IMG/VR virus record: IMGVR_UViG_3300028800_000076
Location: 1 to 64,000 of that record
Origin: a virus
Strand: one strand, 5' to 3'
DNA: 64,000 nt
The position numbers were made by a program, and so were the translations under genes. A model generated the notes under the pieces. The model had not been told where the DNA came from. It ran no database searches and saw only the letters and a list, made by a program, of their open reading frames with translations. Below, piece after piece: positions 56,211 to 64,000 of this stretch. Each line of letters opens with the position of its first letter. Within the stretch, counting starts at the first letter, position 1.

Positions 56211-57599
56211 ATGAGCAGCCCAACCCCGAATAAAGGCTATACCTATCCGGTACACGGCGGGGCCGTTAACGCCTGGGATACGCCGCTTAACGCTGACTTT
56301 GACGCCATCGATCTTAACCTTGGTGGCATGTACCCGATCATCATCGGGTCTTCGATTGTTGGTGTTACCTATGGCTCGACTGCGCTGACTGCATCGAGCA
56401 CAGCAAATGTGCTGACGCTGCCGTCAACCCTGGCAGCCAATCTCTATTATCCGGTCTCAGGCACGCTCATCCAGAACCTGGATATTGCCTTCCCGGCCGC
56501 TGGCGGCATTTATTCGATCAACAATCAGTCGTCCGGAGCATTTGTACTCTCGATCTACCCCACAGGTAGCTCGGCAGGCTCGGTAAGCGTTACGCAAGGC
56601 GCTGCTTCGTTTCTGGTGTTGAATGCATCTGCTGCCACTGATGCTGATGGCAACAAGGGTCGTCTTCCCCCTCAAAGCAACAATACGTTGGTCGGCAATG
56701 TATCTGGCGCATCTGCCGTTCCGGGGGCCCTTACTATTGGTACTGGATTGACCCCAGGCAGCAGTACCTCGGCTACGATATCCGCTCCAGGCTTTGCTCC
56801 GCCATCTTCGTTCAAGAATCTTGTCATCAAGGTTTTGACTAATACAACAATCAGCGTGTCGGCTGATTTCGTCACGACGACAGATGGAACCCATTATCAA
56901 ACCACAGCAGTTAATTCGACCGTTAATATGGGAACCACAGGAGTTGATGCTTTGATCGGTGGCTCTGGTGCTGACGGCACCATTACTGCGGGTACTTGGT
57001 ACTATCTTTGGGTAATTGTTCAATCAAACGGAACCACCAAAGTTGTTGCAGCTACAGAATCTACGGCAAATGCAACATTCCTGGCAAATCTAGCGAACAT
57101 AGCTTCGGGGATTTATACCTATTATGCAAATATAGCTGCTGTACCAACTGCTTCTGGTGTGGCTCAGCTTATGGGCCTCTATCAGGAAGGTAGATGGGCT
57201 CAGTATATTCTTGGTCTCGCTCAGACCACAGCCTCATCCGTTATCATGAGAAGTGGTGTTACCGGAGCCTACAGTCCAACAAGCCCTACAGGACAGTCTA
57301 TTACTGTAGCTGGCAATGGTCTATTGGTTCCAATTACAGCATCAAGAATTACAATGAATATAACGAATACATGGAAGTTTAATTCGGCTTCCAATGTCTT
57401 GATTGCTCCAAATGCTAGCTGGTTCGGTAGCCAGAATGGACCGGGCGGAAGTAACGGTGTGGTATGGCCAGTTTATCTCCAGCCTGGAGTTGGCACCAAC
57501 GCTCAGATTTCCATGATGCTGGAATCAACAGCGCTGGTTATGTGCGCTGATACTTCTGGGTTTGCCGTAGCCTGCCTGGGTTGGGAGGTAAACCTGTAA
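56211..57599 (+). CDS. Tail fibre or spike protein
   Basis: A 462-residue protein. TPNKGYTYPVHGGAVNAWDTPLNADFDAIDLNLGG is the N-terminal virion anchor of many tail fibres (split here: NKGY, VNAWDTPLN, FDAID). The middle is repetitive S/T/A/G beta sequence and the last 250 residues form the presumed receptor-binding tip. The 3' half (from about 56,850) is AT-richer than the anchor, as expected for a tip that is exchanged between phages. No enzyme motif is visible. Confidence 0.7.
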   Translation: MSSPTPNKGYTYPVHGGAVNAWDTPLNADFDAIDLNLGGMYPIIIGSSIVGVTYGSTALTASSTANVLTLPSTLAANLYYPVSGTLIQNLDIAFPAAGGIYSINNQSSGAFVLSIYPTGSSAGSVSVTQGAASFLVLNASAATDADGNKGRLPPQSNNTLVGNVSGASAVPGALTIGTGLTPGSSTSATISAPGFAPPSSFKNLVIKVLTNTTISVSADFVTTTDGTHYQTTAVNSTVNMGTTGVDALIGGSGADGTITAGTWYYLWVIVQSNGTTKVVAATESTANATFLANLANIASGIYTYYANIAAVPTASGVAQLMGLYQEGRWAQYILGLAQTTASSVIMRSGVTGAYSPTSPTGQSITVAGNGLLVPITASRITMNITNTWKFNSASNVLIAPNASWFGSQNGPGGSNGVVWPVYLQPGVGTNAQISMMLESTALVMCADTSGFAVACLGWEVNL

Positions 57600-59792
57600 A
57601 TGCCTTACAAGTCCCGCGCCCAAGCTGGATACTTCCACACGCACAAGGCTCAACTGGAAGCCCAGGGAGTTGATGTTGCGGAATGGGATAAGTCCTCGAA
57701 GGGCAAAAGCCTTCCGTACAAGGTCAAGAAGACCGCGATGAAGACTGCGCGCCGCTATGGCGGCCGTGCAGAGGGTGGTCCTGTTTTCGATGAGCGTCCC
57801 GATGAGGTTCTCGGCCGCGCCGGTAAGGCTGCTATCGACTACGTGAAGGATGCAGTCGATCCATGGAAAAAGGATGAGAGCGGAAAATATTACGCCGACC
57901 AGCCCCTCGCATCGCCATACGGCAAGACGCCTGAAATCCGCAAGGGCGCGGCAGACTATGCCCAGACGGCCATTGATGTGGGTTCCAACTTTATCCCGAT
58001 GGGTGGCGGCCCGGCCAAGTCGATCTTCCTGGGCCCGCTGGCCACCAAGGCCCTACGCGCCACGATGCAGATGCATCCTGCCGTAGGCTCTGCGCTGACT
58101 GCTGCTGAGCAGGCTATTCTTAGGCGCGCGGCAGAGAACGGCCCAGAGGCGGTGACTGCGGCCCGGCGCGGTATCCAGAATAACCGCGATGCCATCGCAG
58201 CCATCGACCTGAAGAACAATCCTGCGGCCGATCCAGAGCGTGATCGCCTGCGCTTTGCACTGACTGGAACGGCCCGCAATGCTGCTGAGCAGCCTGTTAA
58301 AGAAGCTTCCGACCTTGGAGTTGGTCTTAAGCCAATCGGCGCTGATAGTGAGTCATGGCGCTTCAAGATCATGCATCCGGAAGGTGATTTGCATGAAGCG
58401 CTTGGAATTCCGGCGGTTAAATTCGATTCAAAGATGAATCCTGGCGAAGCGGCTACCAACCGCAAGACTAATGAAATAACTCTAGGCGGAATGCCTTGGG
58501 TTAAAAGCCACATGCAGAAAGCTCTCGGGGCCCTGGTCCATGAGCTAGATCATGTGGCTGGTCTCAAGGACAATATGCCGATTGGTTCCTCTCCAGCCAT
58601 AGAACCAATTTTCCCACAAATGTATCATCAGGGCCTTGGCAAGGAAGCGCCATCGGATTCTGAGCAAGTTATGAAAGCTTTTGCTGCGCAGAATTTTGGT
58701 ATGAGAGCACTTCCGGATTCTGAAAGAACTGCGGCATTTGATACTTATAGACGCTCGGCTGGTGAGGTTAGCGCTGAGAATGCCAGAGGCAGGCGCGCAA
58801 AGGGCTATAAGTATCTCAGCTATCCCGAAGACACAGAGCATACTGGACGTGGACAGCAAATCATTCGGTTTGATCGAGACTTCGACAAGCGCGCCGAAGA
58901 GGTCAATAAGGCAGACGGTGGTGCTCTGTCCGACATGGGACAGGCCGCAAGCTCTTACTTCGATCCAGACAAGCTGACGCAAGAGCAGAAGTATCAGCTT
59001 GGCGTAGCGCTGCTCAAGAAGCAGCTTTTGGCCAAGCCGCCGACTGATGATGTGGCGAATGATCCTTTCTCAAAGCTGATGTCTCCATTTGATGACGGCC
59101 CAACCGTGCAGCAGCAGGAACGTGACTATCAGAGACTTGATGCGCCCAATGCCAATCGGCTGCATGACCTGGAAGGCACGATGGAGGACAATCTTCAAAA
59201 GCCGTGGGGAGATGGCCGTGCCATGAAAAATACGTTTCCGATTGCGATGGCTGGCGGCGGCAATCCGTATGCACCAAAGCAGCAGAAGGCCAGCGACATA
59301 TCCGGCTATATGTCGCGTAAAATGATCCACAAAGCGGTCAGCCCAGGCATGCTCAAGAGCCAAGTGCCGGGCCGGACTGATAAGCTGCCGATCAGTGTTC
59401 CGGCAGGCTCATACGTCGTGCCCGCCGATATCGTCTCGGGCCTGGGGCAGGGCAACTCAGATGCGGGCAACGCTATTCTGAGCAAGATGTTCAAGAGTGG
59501 CCCGCTGGGCATGAAGGCGGCGGTGGGACCCCACACCGGGCAGGCGAGCAAGCTCAAGACTGGCTTTCTCTCGAAGGGCTCAAAGAGTTCAGCCCTTGCG
59601 GCTGGAGGCGCAACCGATCAGGTTCCGGTCATTGCGGCTGGCGGAGAATACATTCTCCATCCAGAACAGGTGATGGAGGTTGGTGGTGGTGACATTGATC
59701 GAGGCCACGAGGTTCTGGATCACTTCGTCAAGCACACACGCAAGCATCTCATCAAGACCCTGAGGAAGCTCCCAGGGCCTGCAAGGGACTAG
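57600..59792 (+). CDS. Large internal virion or polyvalent protein with HExxH
   Basis: A 730-residue protein with several parts: basic start (YKSRAQAGYFHTHKAQLEAQG), a helical region, a mini-metalloprotease motif HELDH at 314-318 (ALGALVHELDHVAG), RRSAGEVSAENARGRRAKG that resembles an LPD23-like segment of polyvalent phage proteins, and a C-terminal domain with ISVPAGSYVVPADIVSGLGQ and VIAAGGEYILHPEQVMEVG. These are ejection-type proteins which enter the cell with the DNA. The proteinase motif may have a role in passage through the envelope (inference). Confidence 0.65.
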   Translation: MPYKSRAQAGYFHTHKAQLEAQGVDVAEWDKSSKGKSLPYKVKKTAMKTARRYGGRAEGGPVFDERPDEVLGRAGKAAIDYVKDAVDPWKKDESGKYYADQPLASPYGKTPEIRKGAADYAQTAIDVGSNFIPMGGGPAKSIFLGPLATKALRATMQMHPAVGSALTAAEQAILRRAAENGPEAVTAARRGIQNNRDAIAAIDLKNNPAADPERDRLRFALTGTARNAAEQPVKEASDLGVGLKPIGADSESWRFKIMHPEGDLHEALGIPAVKFDSKMNPGEAATNRKTNEITLGGMPWVKSHMQKALGALVHELDHVAGLKDNMPIGSSPAIEPIFPQMYHQGLGKEAPSDSEQVMKAFAAQNFGMRALPDSERTAAFDTYRRSAGEVSAENARGRRAKGYKYLSYPEDTEHTGRGQQIIRFDRDFDKRAEEVNKADGGALSDMGQAASSYFDPDKLTQEQKYQLGVALLKKQLLAKPPTDDVANDPFSKLMSPFDDGPTVQQQERDYQRLDAPNANRLHDLEGTMEDNLQKPWGDGRAMKNTFPIAMAGGGNPYAPKQQKASDISGYMSRKMIHKAVSPGMLKSQVPGRTDKLPISVPAGSYVVPADIVSGLGQGNSDAGNAILSKMFKSGPLGMKAAVGPHTGQASKLKTGFLSKGSKSSALAAGGATDQVPVIAAGGEYILHPEQVMEVGGGDIDRGHEVLDHFVKHTRKHLIKTLRKLPGPARD

Positions 59793-59796
59793 TAGT

Positions 59797-60288
59797 ATGC
59801 TGGCAGTTTCCCCGTCACTCGTGCGTGCCGCCACGCCTTCTGACCACCAAGAGGTGTGGCGCATGTTTCTCATGGCCCACCATGAGAATGGCATCTTCAA
59901 GCTTGCGCCAAATAAGGTTGAATTCTTCGTCCAGCGGGCCCTGCACCCAGAATTGATTCATCCCGCTGATACGGGGCCACGCGGCCAGATTGTGGTGATA
60001 GGTCCTGCTGGCAAGCTAGAGGCCATTTGCTTCGTCATTATTGGGAGCTTTTGGTATTCGGAAGACCGGCACATTGAGGAGCTATTGGTCTTTGTTGACC
60101 CCCAATACCGTGCATCCGGTCATGCCAAAGCACTAATCGAATGGATGAAGAAGACTGCCGATGCCTTGGGCATTCAAGTTCTTAGTGGTATTATGAGCAA
60201 TACTCGAACAGAAGCAAAGGTTAGGCTCTACAAGCGCCAGATGCCAATGATCGGCGCTTTCTTCCTTTATCCTAACAGCGGGGGCTAA
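59797..60288 (+). CDS. GNAT acetyltransferase-like protein in tail region
   Basis: A 163-residue protein of the GNAT fold: VRAATPSDHQEVWRMF, IEELLVFVDPQYRASGHAKALIEW with the Q/R-x2-G-x-G/A acetyl-CoA loop (RASGHA), and SNTRTEAKVRLYKR. Short acetyltransferases are common next to tail or ejection genes in podoviruses. Target unknown. Confidence 0.75.
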   Translation: MLAVSPSLVRAATPSDHQEVWRMFLMAHHENGIFKLAPNKVEFFVQRALHPELIHPADTGPRGQIVVIGPAGKLEAICFVIIGSFWYSEDRHIEELLVFVDPQYRASGHAKALIEWMKKTADALGIQVLSGIMSNTRTEAKVRLYKRQMPMIGAFFLYPNSGG

Positions 60289-60457
60289 AACGGGCACTAA
60301 AGGCCAGAGCACGTCGAATACCAATTCGACGCAGACCTATACGCCTAACCCGCTGACGGCTGGCGCGGCGACGCAGTCGCTGACGGCTGCGCAGCAGGCC
60401 GCGAGCCAACCATTTAATCTTCCAGCCCAGCCGGTTGCGAACCTAACCCCCGATCAG

Positions 60458-63307
60458 TTGGCTGCCTTCCAGAATGTCCGCAACACGCAGGGTGTGGGTA
60501 ATCCATATTTCTCACAGGCCCAGAATCAGTTCCAGACCAGCGCGTCCCCTGTCACAGCGCAGGACGTAAGTCAGTTCTACAATCCGATGGCTGGCAATGT
60601 TGCGGCCCAGCTTCAAAACATCTTTGGCCAACAGCAGCGCAACACCACGAGCCAGCTTACGCAGGCGGCCGGTGGCGTGGGTGCCTCACGCATTGGTGTC
60701 GGGCAGGCCAACCTTGCCAACCAGCAGGGGCTCGCGGCGGGTCAGACCTTCTCGAATCTCTACCAGAATGCGCTTCAGAGCGCGCTCCAGACCAAGGGTC
60801 TTCAGCAGAACGCTGGCTATGGCCTGGAGGGACTGGGCACCACCGTCCAGAATGCCGATCTTCAGGGCGCGAATGCGCTGCTGGGCACAGGCGGCCTCCA
60901 GCAGCAGCAACAGCAAGCACAGCTTAACTCGCCCTATAACCTTCAACTTCAGCAGTTCGCCTATCCATTCCAGACCGCCCAGTATCTGGCAGGCGTCACC
61001 GGCTCGCTGTCGCCCGCGCTGGGCGGCACGCAGTCGGGTCAGTCTCAGACTCAGACCACCCCGGCTCAGCCCAGCTTGTTCAGCCAGATCGCAGGTGCGG
61101 GCCTTGCGGGCATTGGTCTTGCGGGAGGCTTTGGCGGTCTGGGTGGCAAGGGCTCTTCTCCGGCCTATGGAGGCGGCAATGCCCTCAGTGGGGACGCCTA
61201 TGGTGGCAACTCAGCCAATCCGCTCCCAGGCCTCTCCGCCTCGGATTATGGAGCGGGTTTTGCGGGCGGCGGCGCTGTCGATCCGATGGACGCTGGCCAC
61301 GGCTTTGATGACGGCGGCCCGGTGGTCCCGGACATTACCGAGTATGCGAACTCCATTGTTCCCAAGGTGCAACTGCACCCGGGGGCCTATCCGCGTCCCA
61401 TGAGCATGCCGTCAGGCCCTGGACCGCAGGCAGGCGCAGGGGCCTCGGGTGCCAGCGGCCTTTCTGGTGTGCTGGGTCAGGCAGGCCAGCTTATGAATCT
61501 GGGCAAGTCGGCAGGGTCCCTCTTTGGGGGCGGTAGCGGAGCTAGTCCATTCGCCAGTCTGTTTGGCGGCTCGGGCGCAGGCGCTGCTGGAGCAGCCGGT
61601 GGAGATGCCGCTGCGGCCGGGGCAGGTGGTGGCGAGGCGGGCATGAGCATGGCCGAGATGCTGCCCTTCCTGCTGGCCGCACGCGGCGGAGCCATCCACA
61701 AAGATGATGGTGGTGGCCTCTCCCAGGAAGATTTCGACGCAAGGTTTCCTCAGGCTGGAGATATCAATTCCGGCGCTGATGTGATGAGCAATCCACTGGC
61801 GGCAGCGGCCAAGCTTCGGGCTTCAGCCATGGGGGCTGCGCCTGTCCCGCTCCCCCGGCCACGACCCACCAACCCCTTTGCCACAATCCCGGGCGGGAAC
61901 GTGCCCCTGGGCAATTCTGGTGCGGTGCCCCCCGGCGCACTAGGGATGGATGATGCGCCTCCGGACGATGGCAGCGATGCCCAAGCGCAGGGCTCGGGCA
62001 ATGATCTCCCGTTGCGTCAGTCCGACCTGACCGCTCCACAATCCCAACTGCCCTTCCCGAACGCCACACAGGGCAATGCAGGCCAGGACTTTGCCAAGAG
62101 TCCTTGGGCTGCGCTCACATCTGCTGGCCTGGGCATTATGGGTGGCTCCTCGCCCTGGGCTGGGATCAACATCGGCAAGGGAGCCCAGGAGGGCCTCAAG
62201 ACGCTGGAGAACCAGCGCAAGGATACGCGCGAGGAGGTCTCCTCCAACCAGCGGGCCCAGCAACTCTTCCAGCAGGCCCAGCAGGAGCTTCTCAAATATA
62301 ATCGTCCGGACGCCAATACGACTGAGCGCACCCAGCTTGAGCGCGAGAAGATGGCGCAGGAGCAGTGGACTCCGACCGGCACCACCGACAACGAAGGCAA
62401 CCCGGTTCTCTTCAACAAGAAGACCGGCCAGACCAAGGTTATTAAGCCACCGGGTGGCGAAGCTGGATCGAGCCCAGCTTCTCAATCGGCCTATGACTGG
62501 GCCAAGGCCAATCCAGATAATCCGAAAGCGGCAGCACTTTTGGGTGACGCTGAGCGATATCTTAAGACCGGCACAATGCCCACCAATCTGGGCTCCAGAC
62601 AACAGGCTGGCCAAGAGGGCCAGCGCATCCGGCAAACTGCTTATGCGATGGCCAAGGAACGCGGGATCGAAGCGGGCGATCTTCCGAAGAATTGGCAGAC
62701 CTTCAAGAGCGAACAGACGGCCATTACCCGCTTCATGTCGGGGCCACAAGGCAACACGATCCGCTCGCTTAACGTGGTCACCGACCACGCCGACACGCTG
62801 CGCAAACTGGGCGAAGCTCTGAAGAATGGGGATACGAGGGTCTTCAACACCGTGGCCCAGGAATGGGCTCGTCAGACGGGCAAGCCCGCCCCCACCAACT
62901 TCGACATGGCCAAGCAGATTGTGGGCGCGGAGTTGATCAAGGCCCTTGGCGTGGCAGGCGCTGGTACAGCCGAAGAGCGTGCTCAACTAGGCAAGTCGAT
63001 CTCGCTCGCCAGTTCTCCGGCCCAGATTACGGAGGCCATCGACAATGTTATGCGGCCTCTCTTGGGTGGCCAGCTTCGTGGCCTACGTCAGCAATTCACC
63101 ACATCGACTGGTCTGCCTGAAGATCGCTTCAACGGCATGCTCTTCCCGGGCACGAGACAGTTCATAGAGCCGAAAGAAGATAAGAAGACGGAGACCAAGC
63201 CAGCGGCAACCAATCGCCCAGAGGGTGTTCCTGAAGGGTCGCGCCACGGCAAGAAGGGCGGTGTCTCCGGCTGGATGACCCCAGACGGCAAGTGGGTGCC
63301 AGATTAA
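60458..63307 (+). CDS. Large Q/G-rich internal virion protein
   Basis: A 949-residue protein from the TTG at 60458. N-terminal part Q/N/A-rich (QNQFQTSASPVTAQDVSQFY, ALGTTVQNADLQGANALLG), a long Gly/Ala-rich linker (about residues 190-430), and a helical C-terminal domain (RSLNVVTDHADTLRKLGEAL, GTAEERAQLGKSISLASS). The reading frame is open upstream to about 60,264 and looks coding there (TNSTQTYTPNP, QQAASQPFNLPAQPV), but no ATG, GTG or TTG opens it, so the true N terminus is uncertain. Probably an ejected internal protein. Confidence 0.65.
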   Translation: MAAFQNVRNTQGVGNPYFSQAQNQFQTSASPVTAQDVSQFYNPMAGNVAAQLQNIFGQQQRNTTSQLTQAAGGVGASRIGVGQANLANQQGLAAGQTFSNLYQNALQSALQTKGLQQNAGYGLEGLGTTVQNADLQGANALLGTGGLQQQQQQAQLNSPYNLQLQQFAYPFQTAQYLAGVTGSLSPALGGTQSGQSQTQTTPAQPSLFSQIAGAGLAGIGLAGGFGGLGGKGSSPAYGGGNALSGDAYGGNSANPLPGLSASDYGAGFAGGGAVDPMDAGHGFDDGGPVVPDITEYANSIVPKVQLHPGAYPRPMSMPSGPGPQAGAGASGASGLSGVLGQAGQLMNLGKSAGSLFGGGSGASPFASLFGGSGAGAAGAAGGDAAAAGAGGGEAGMSMAEMLPFLLAARGGAIHKDDGGGLSQEDFDARFPQAGDINSGADVMSNPLAAAAKLRASAMGAAPVPLPRPRPTNPFATIPGGNVPLGNSGAVPPGALGMDDAPPDDGSDAQAQGSGNDLPLRQSDLTAPQSQLPFPNATQGNAGQDFAKSPWAALTSAGLGIMGGSSPWAGINIGKGAQEGLKTLENQRKDTREEVSSNQRAQQLFQQAQQELLKYNRPDANTTERTQLEREKMAQEQWTPTGTTDNEGNPVLFNKKTGQTKVIKPPGGEAGSSPASQSAYDWAKANPDNPKAAALLGDAERYLKTGTMPTNLGSRQQAGQEGQRIRQTAYAMAKERGIEAGDLPKNWQTFKSEQTAITRFMSGPQGNTIRSLNVVTDHADTLRKLGEALKNGDTRVFNTVAQEWARQTGKPAPTNFDMAKQIVGAELIKALGVAGAGTAEERAQLGKSISLASSPAQITEAIDNVMRPLLGGQLRGLRQQFTTSTGLPEDRFNGMLFPGTRQFIEPKEDKKTETKPAATNRPEGVPEGSRHGKKGGVSGWMTPDGKWVPD

Positions 63308-64000
63308 TGGCTGATGATTTTGTCCCAGATGCTGACTTTACGCCCGATGATGATTTCAAGCCGGATAAGCCGACTGGCTTGAAGGATACGGCCATTGATG
63401 TTGCGAAGTCATTTCCGACTGGTGTCGTTAAGGGTGTTGCAGGCATTGCTGGGGCTCCCGGCGATCTCCAGAACCTCAAGGGCAGCGATTACAATCCATT
63501 TAACTGGCTGACCAAGAAAGCCGCTGAAGTTCTGCCGACATGGTGGACAGAGCACAGCAAGCAGAATGCTGAGCGCGCTGGCCTTGGCGAGGGTATGAAG
63601 GGAGAAACGGGATTGCCCTCATCGGCCCAGATTGAGCAGGCGGTTAAGCCAGTCACAGGTGAGCTTCATAAGCCGGAAACCACAGCCGGTGAGTACGCCC
63701 AGACAGCCGGTGAATTCGCGCCCAATATGCTGGGTCCAGGCGGACTTTGGCGCAAGGCGTTCATGCAGTGGCTTGGTCCGGCCGCCGCGACTGAAACGGC
63801 AGGACAACTGACCAAGGGAACGGCCGCTGAGCCTTATGCTCGCGGTGCTGCTTCGCTGATCACGCCTTACGCCATGTCGCGGGTACGAACGCCGATCAAT
63901 ACATCTCCCGGCCGCGCCGATATGGTGGATGATCTTGTCCGTGAAGGGGTCACCGGGCTTACAGCAGGGCAGCGCACCGGCAGCAAGAACCTCAGATATT
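63307..64000 (+). CDS. Internal virion protein (C terminus outside window)
   Basis: Read by hand to the right edge: 231 codons open. MADDFVPDADFTPDDDFKPD is an acidic start, then VAKSFPTGVVKGVAGIAGAPGD and AGEYAQTAGEFAPNMLGPGG with a helical, partly amphipathic look. I associate this start with ejection proteins (internal virion proteins) of podoviruses. TAATG junction with the gene before it. Confidence 0.6.
   Translation, partial: MADDFVPDADFTPDDDFKPDKPTGLKDTAIDVAKSFPTGVVKGVAGIAGAPGDLQNLKGSDYNPFNWLTKKAAEVLPTWWTEHSKQNAERAGLGEGMKGETGLPSSAQIEQAVKPVTGELHKPETTAGEYAQTAGEFAPNMLGPGGLWRKAFMQWLGPAAATETAGQLTKGTAAEPYARGAASLITPYAMSRVRTPINTSPGRADMVDDLVREGVTGLTAGQRTGSKNLRY

Noticed and set aside
61940-62986. 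348-residue minus-strand ORF opposite the Q/G-rich virion protein
   Set aside because: Antisense in a block where all real genes but one run rightward; leucine- and arginine-rich shadow without motifs.

Overview
This window is a 64 kb piece of a GC-rich, tightly packed tailed double-stranded DNA phage genome. It carries a large terminase, a P22-like portal and tail-accessory module, a major capsid protein, fibre and ejection-type proteins, and dozens of small overlapping genes. Both ends are open: a helicase gene runs off the left edge and a virion gene off the right edge. The host is most likely an alphaproteobacterium, perhaps of the Rhizobiales. This is inferred from a Tat-type signal protein ending in a PAIVRAGSLMPV-like stretch, a short HExxHxxGxxH protein, a CxxC virion protein and the overall base use, all of which I associate with phages of that group. 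I see no integrase, tRNA, CRISPR array, DNA polymerase, RNA polymerase or endolysin here, so part of the genome lies outside the window.

Left arm, about 1-14.65 kb, minus strand: a primase zinc domain and a Toprim-DnaB-type helicase in two overlapping frames; an MT-A70 adenine methyltransferase; many small early-type proteins; an ARC/Mpa-like AAA+ ATPase; a second AAA+ ATPase; then a MoxR-type AAA+ ATPase followed by two paralogous VWA-like proteins. About a dozen genes here share an extended ribosome-binding leader (AAACGGGAGA). A short plus-strand island (14.88-16.33 kb) holds a small-terminase-like gene, two abutting perfect palindromes, and a promoter overlaid by four copies of the palindrome GTAGNNNCTAC. 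The stretch 16.29-19.34 kb (minus) has small membrane, zinc and SLOG proteins and a fourth AAA+ ATPase. A plus-strand pair at 19.4-20.26 kb includes a serine recombinase.

From 20.25 to 29.4 kb (minus) lies a sugar cassette of ATGA/GTGA-coupled genes: a DegT aminotransferase, a PseB-type dehydratase, a PseI/NeuB-type synthase, a cytidylyltransferase fused to a class III aminotransferase, a Gfo/Idh oxidoreductase, a SAM methyltransferase, a formyltransferase and a GNAT. Together they look able to make and decorate a CMP-activated nonulosonic acid of the pseudaminic acid kind. An HNH endonuclease gene sits inside it. Behind it come a canonical VWA protein and small genes up to 31.1 kb.

Between the arms (31.1-31.6 kb) is a non-coding stretch with strong nested hairpins. 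From 31.6 kb to the right edge everything but one HNH gene is on the plus strand, in virion order: TerL, portal, small basic proteins, GroES-like co-chaperonin, scaffold, capsid, a 900-residue carbohydrate-binding fibre, a protein with a sialyltransferase-like look, gp4-like and gp10-like tail proteins, a second fibre, and large ejection-type proteins. Three HNH endonucleases interrupt this module. My working model is that the cassette supplies an activated nonulosonic acid used on the virion or on the infected cell surface, and that the AAA+/VWA set provides dedicated remodelling machines.
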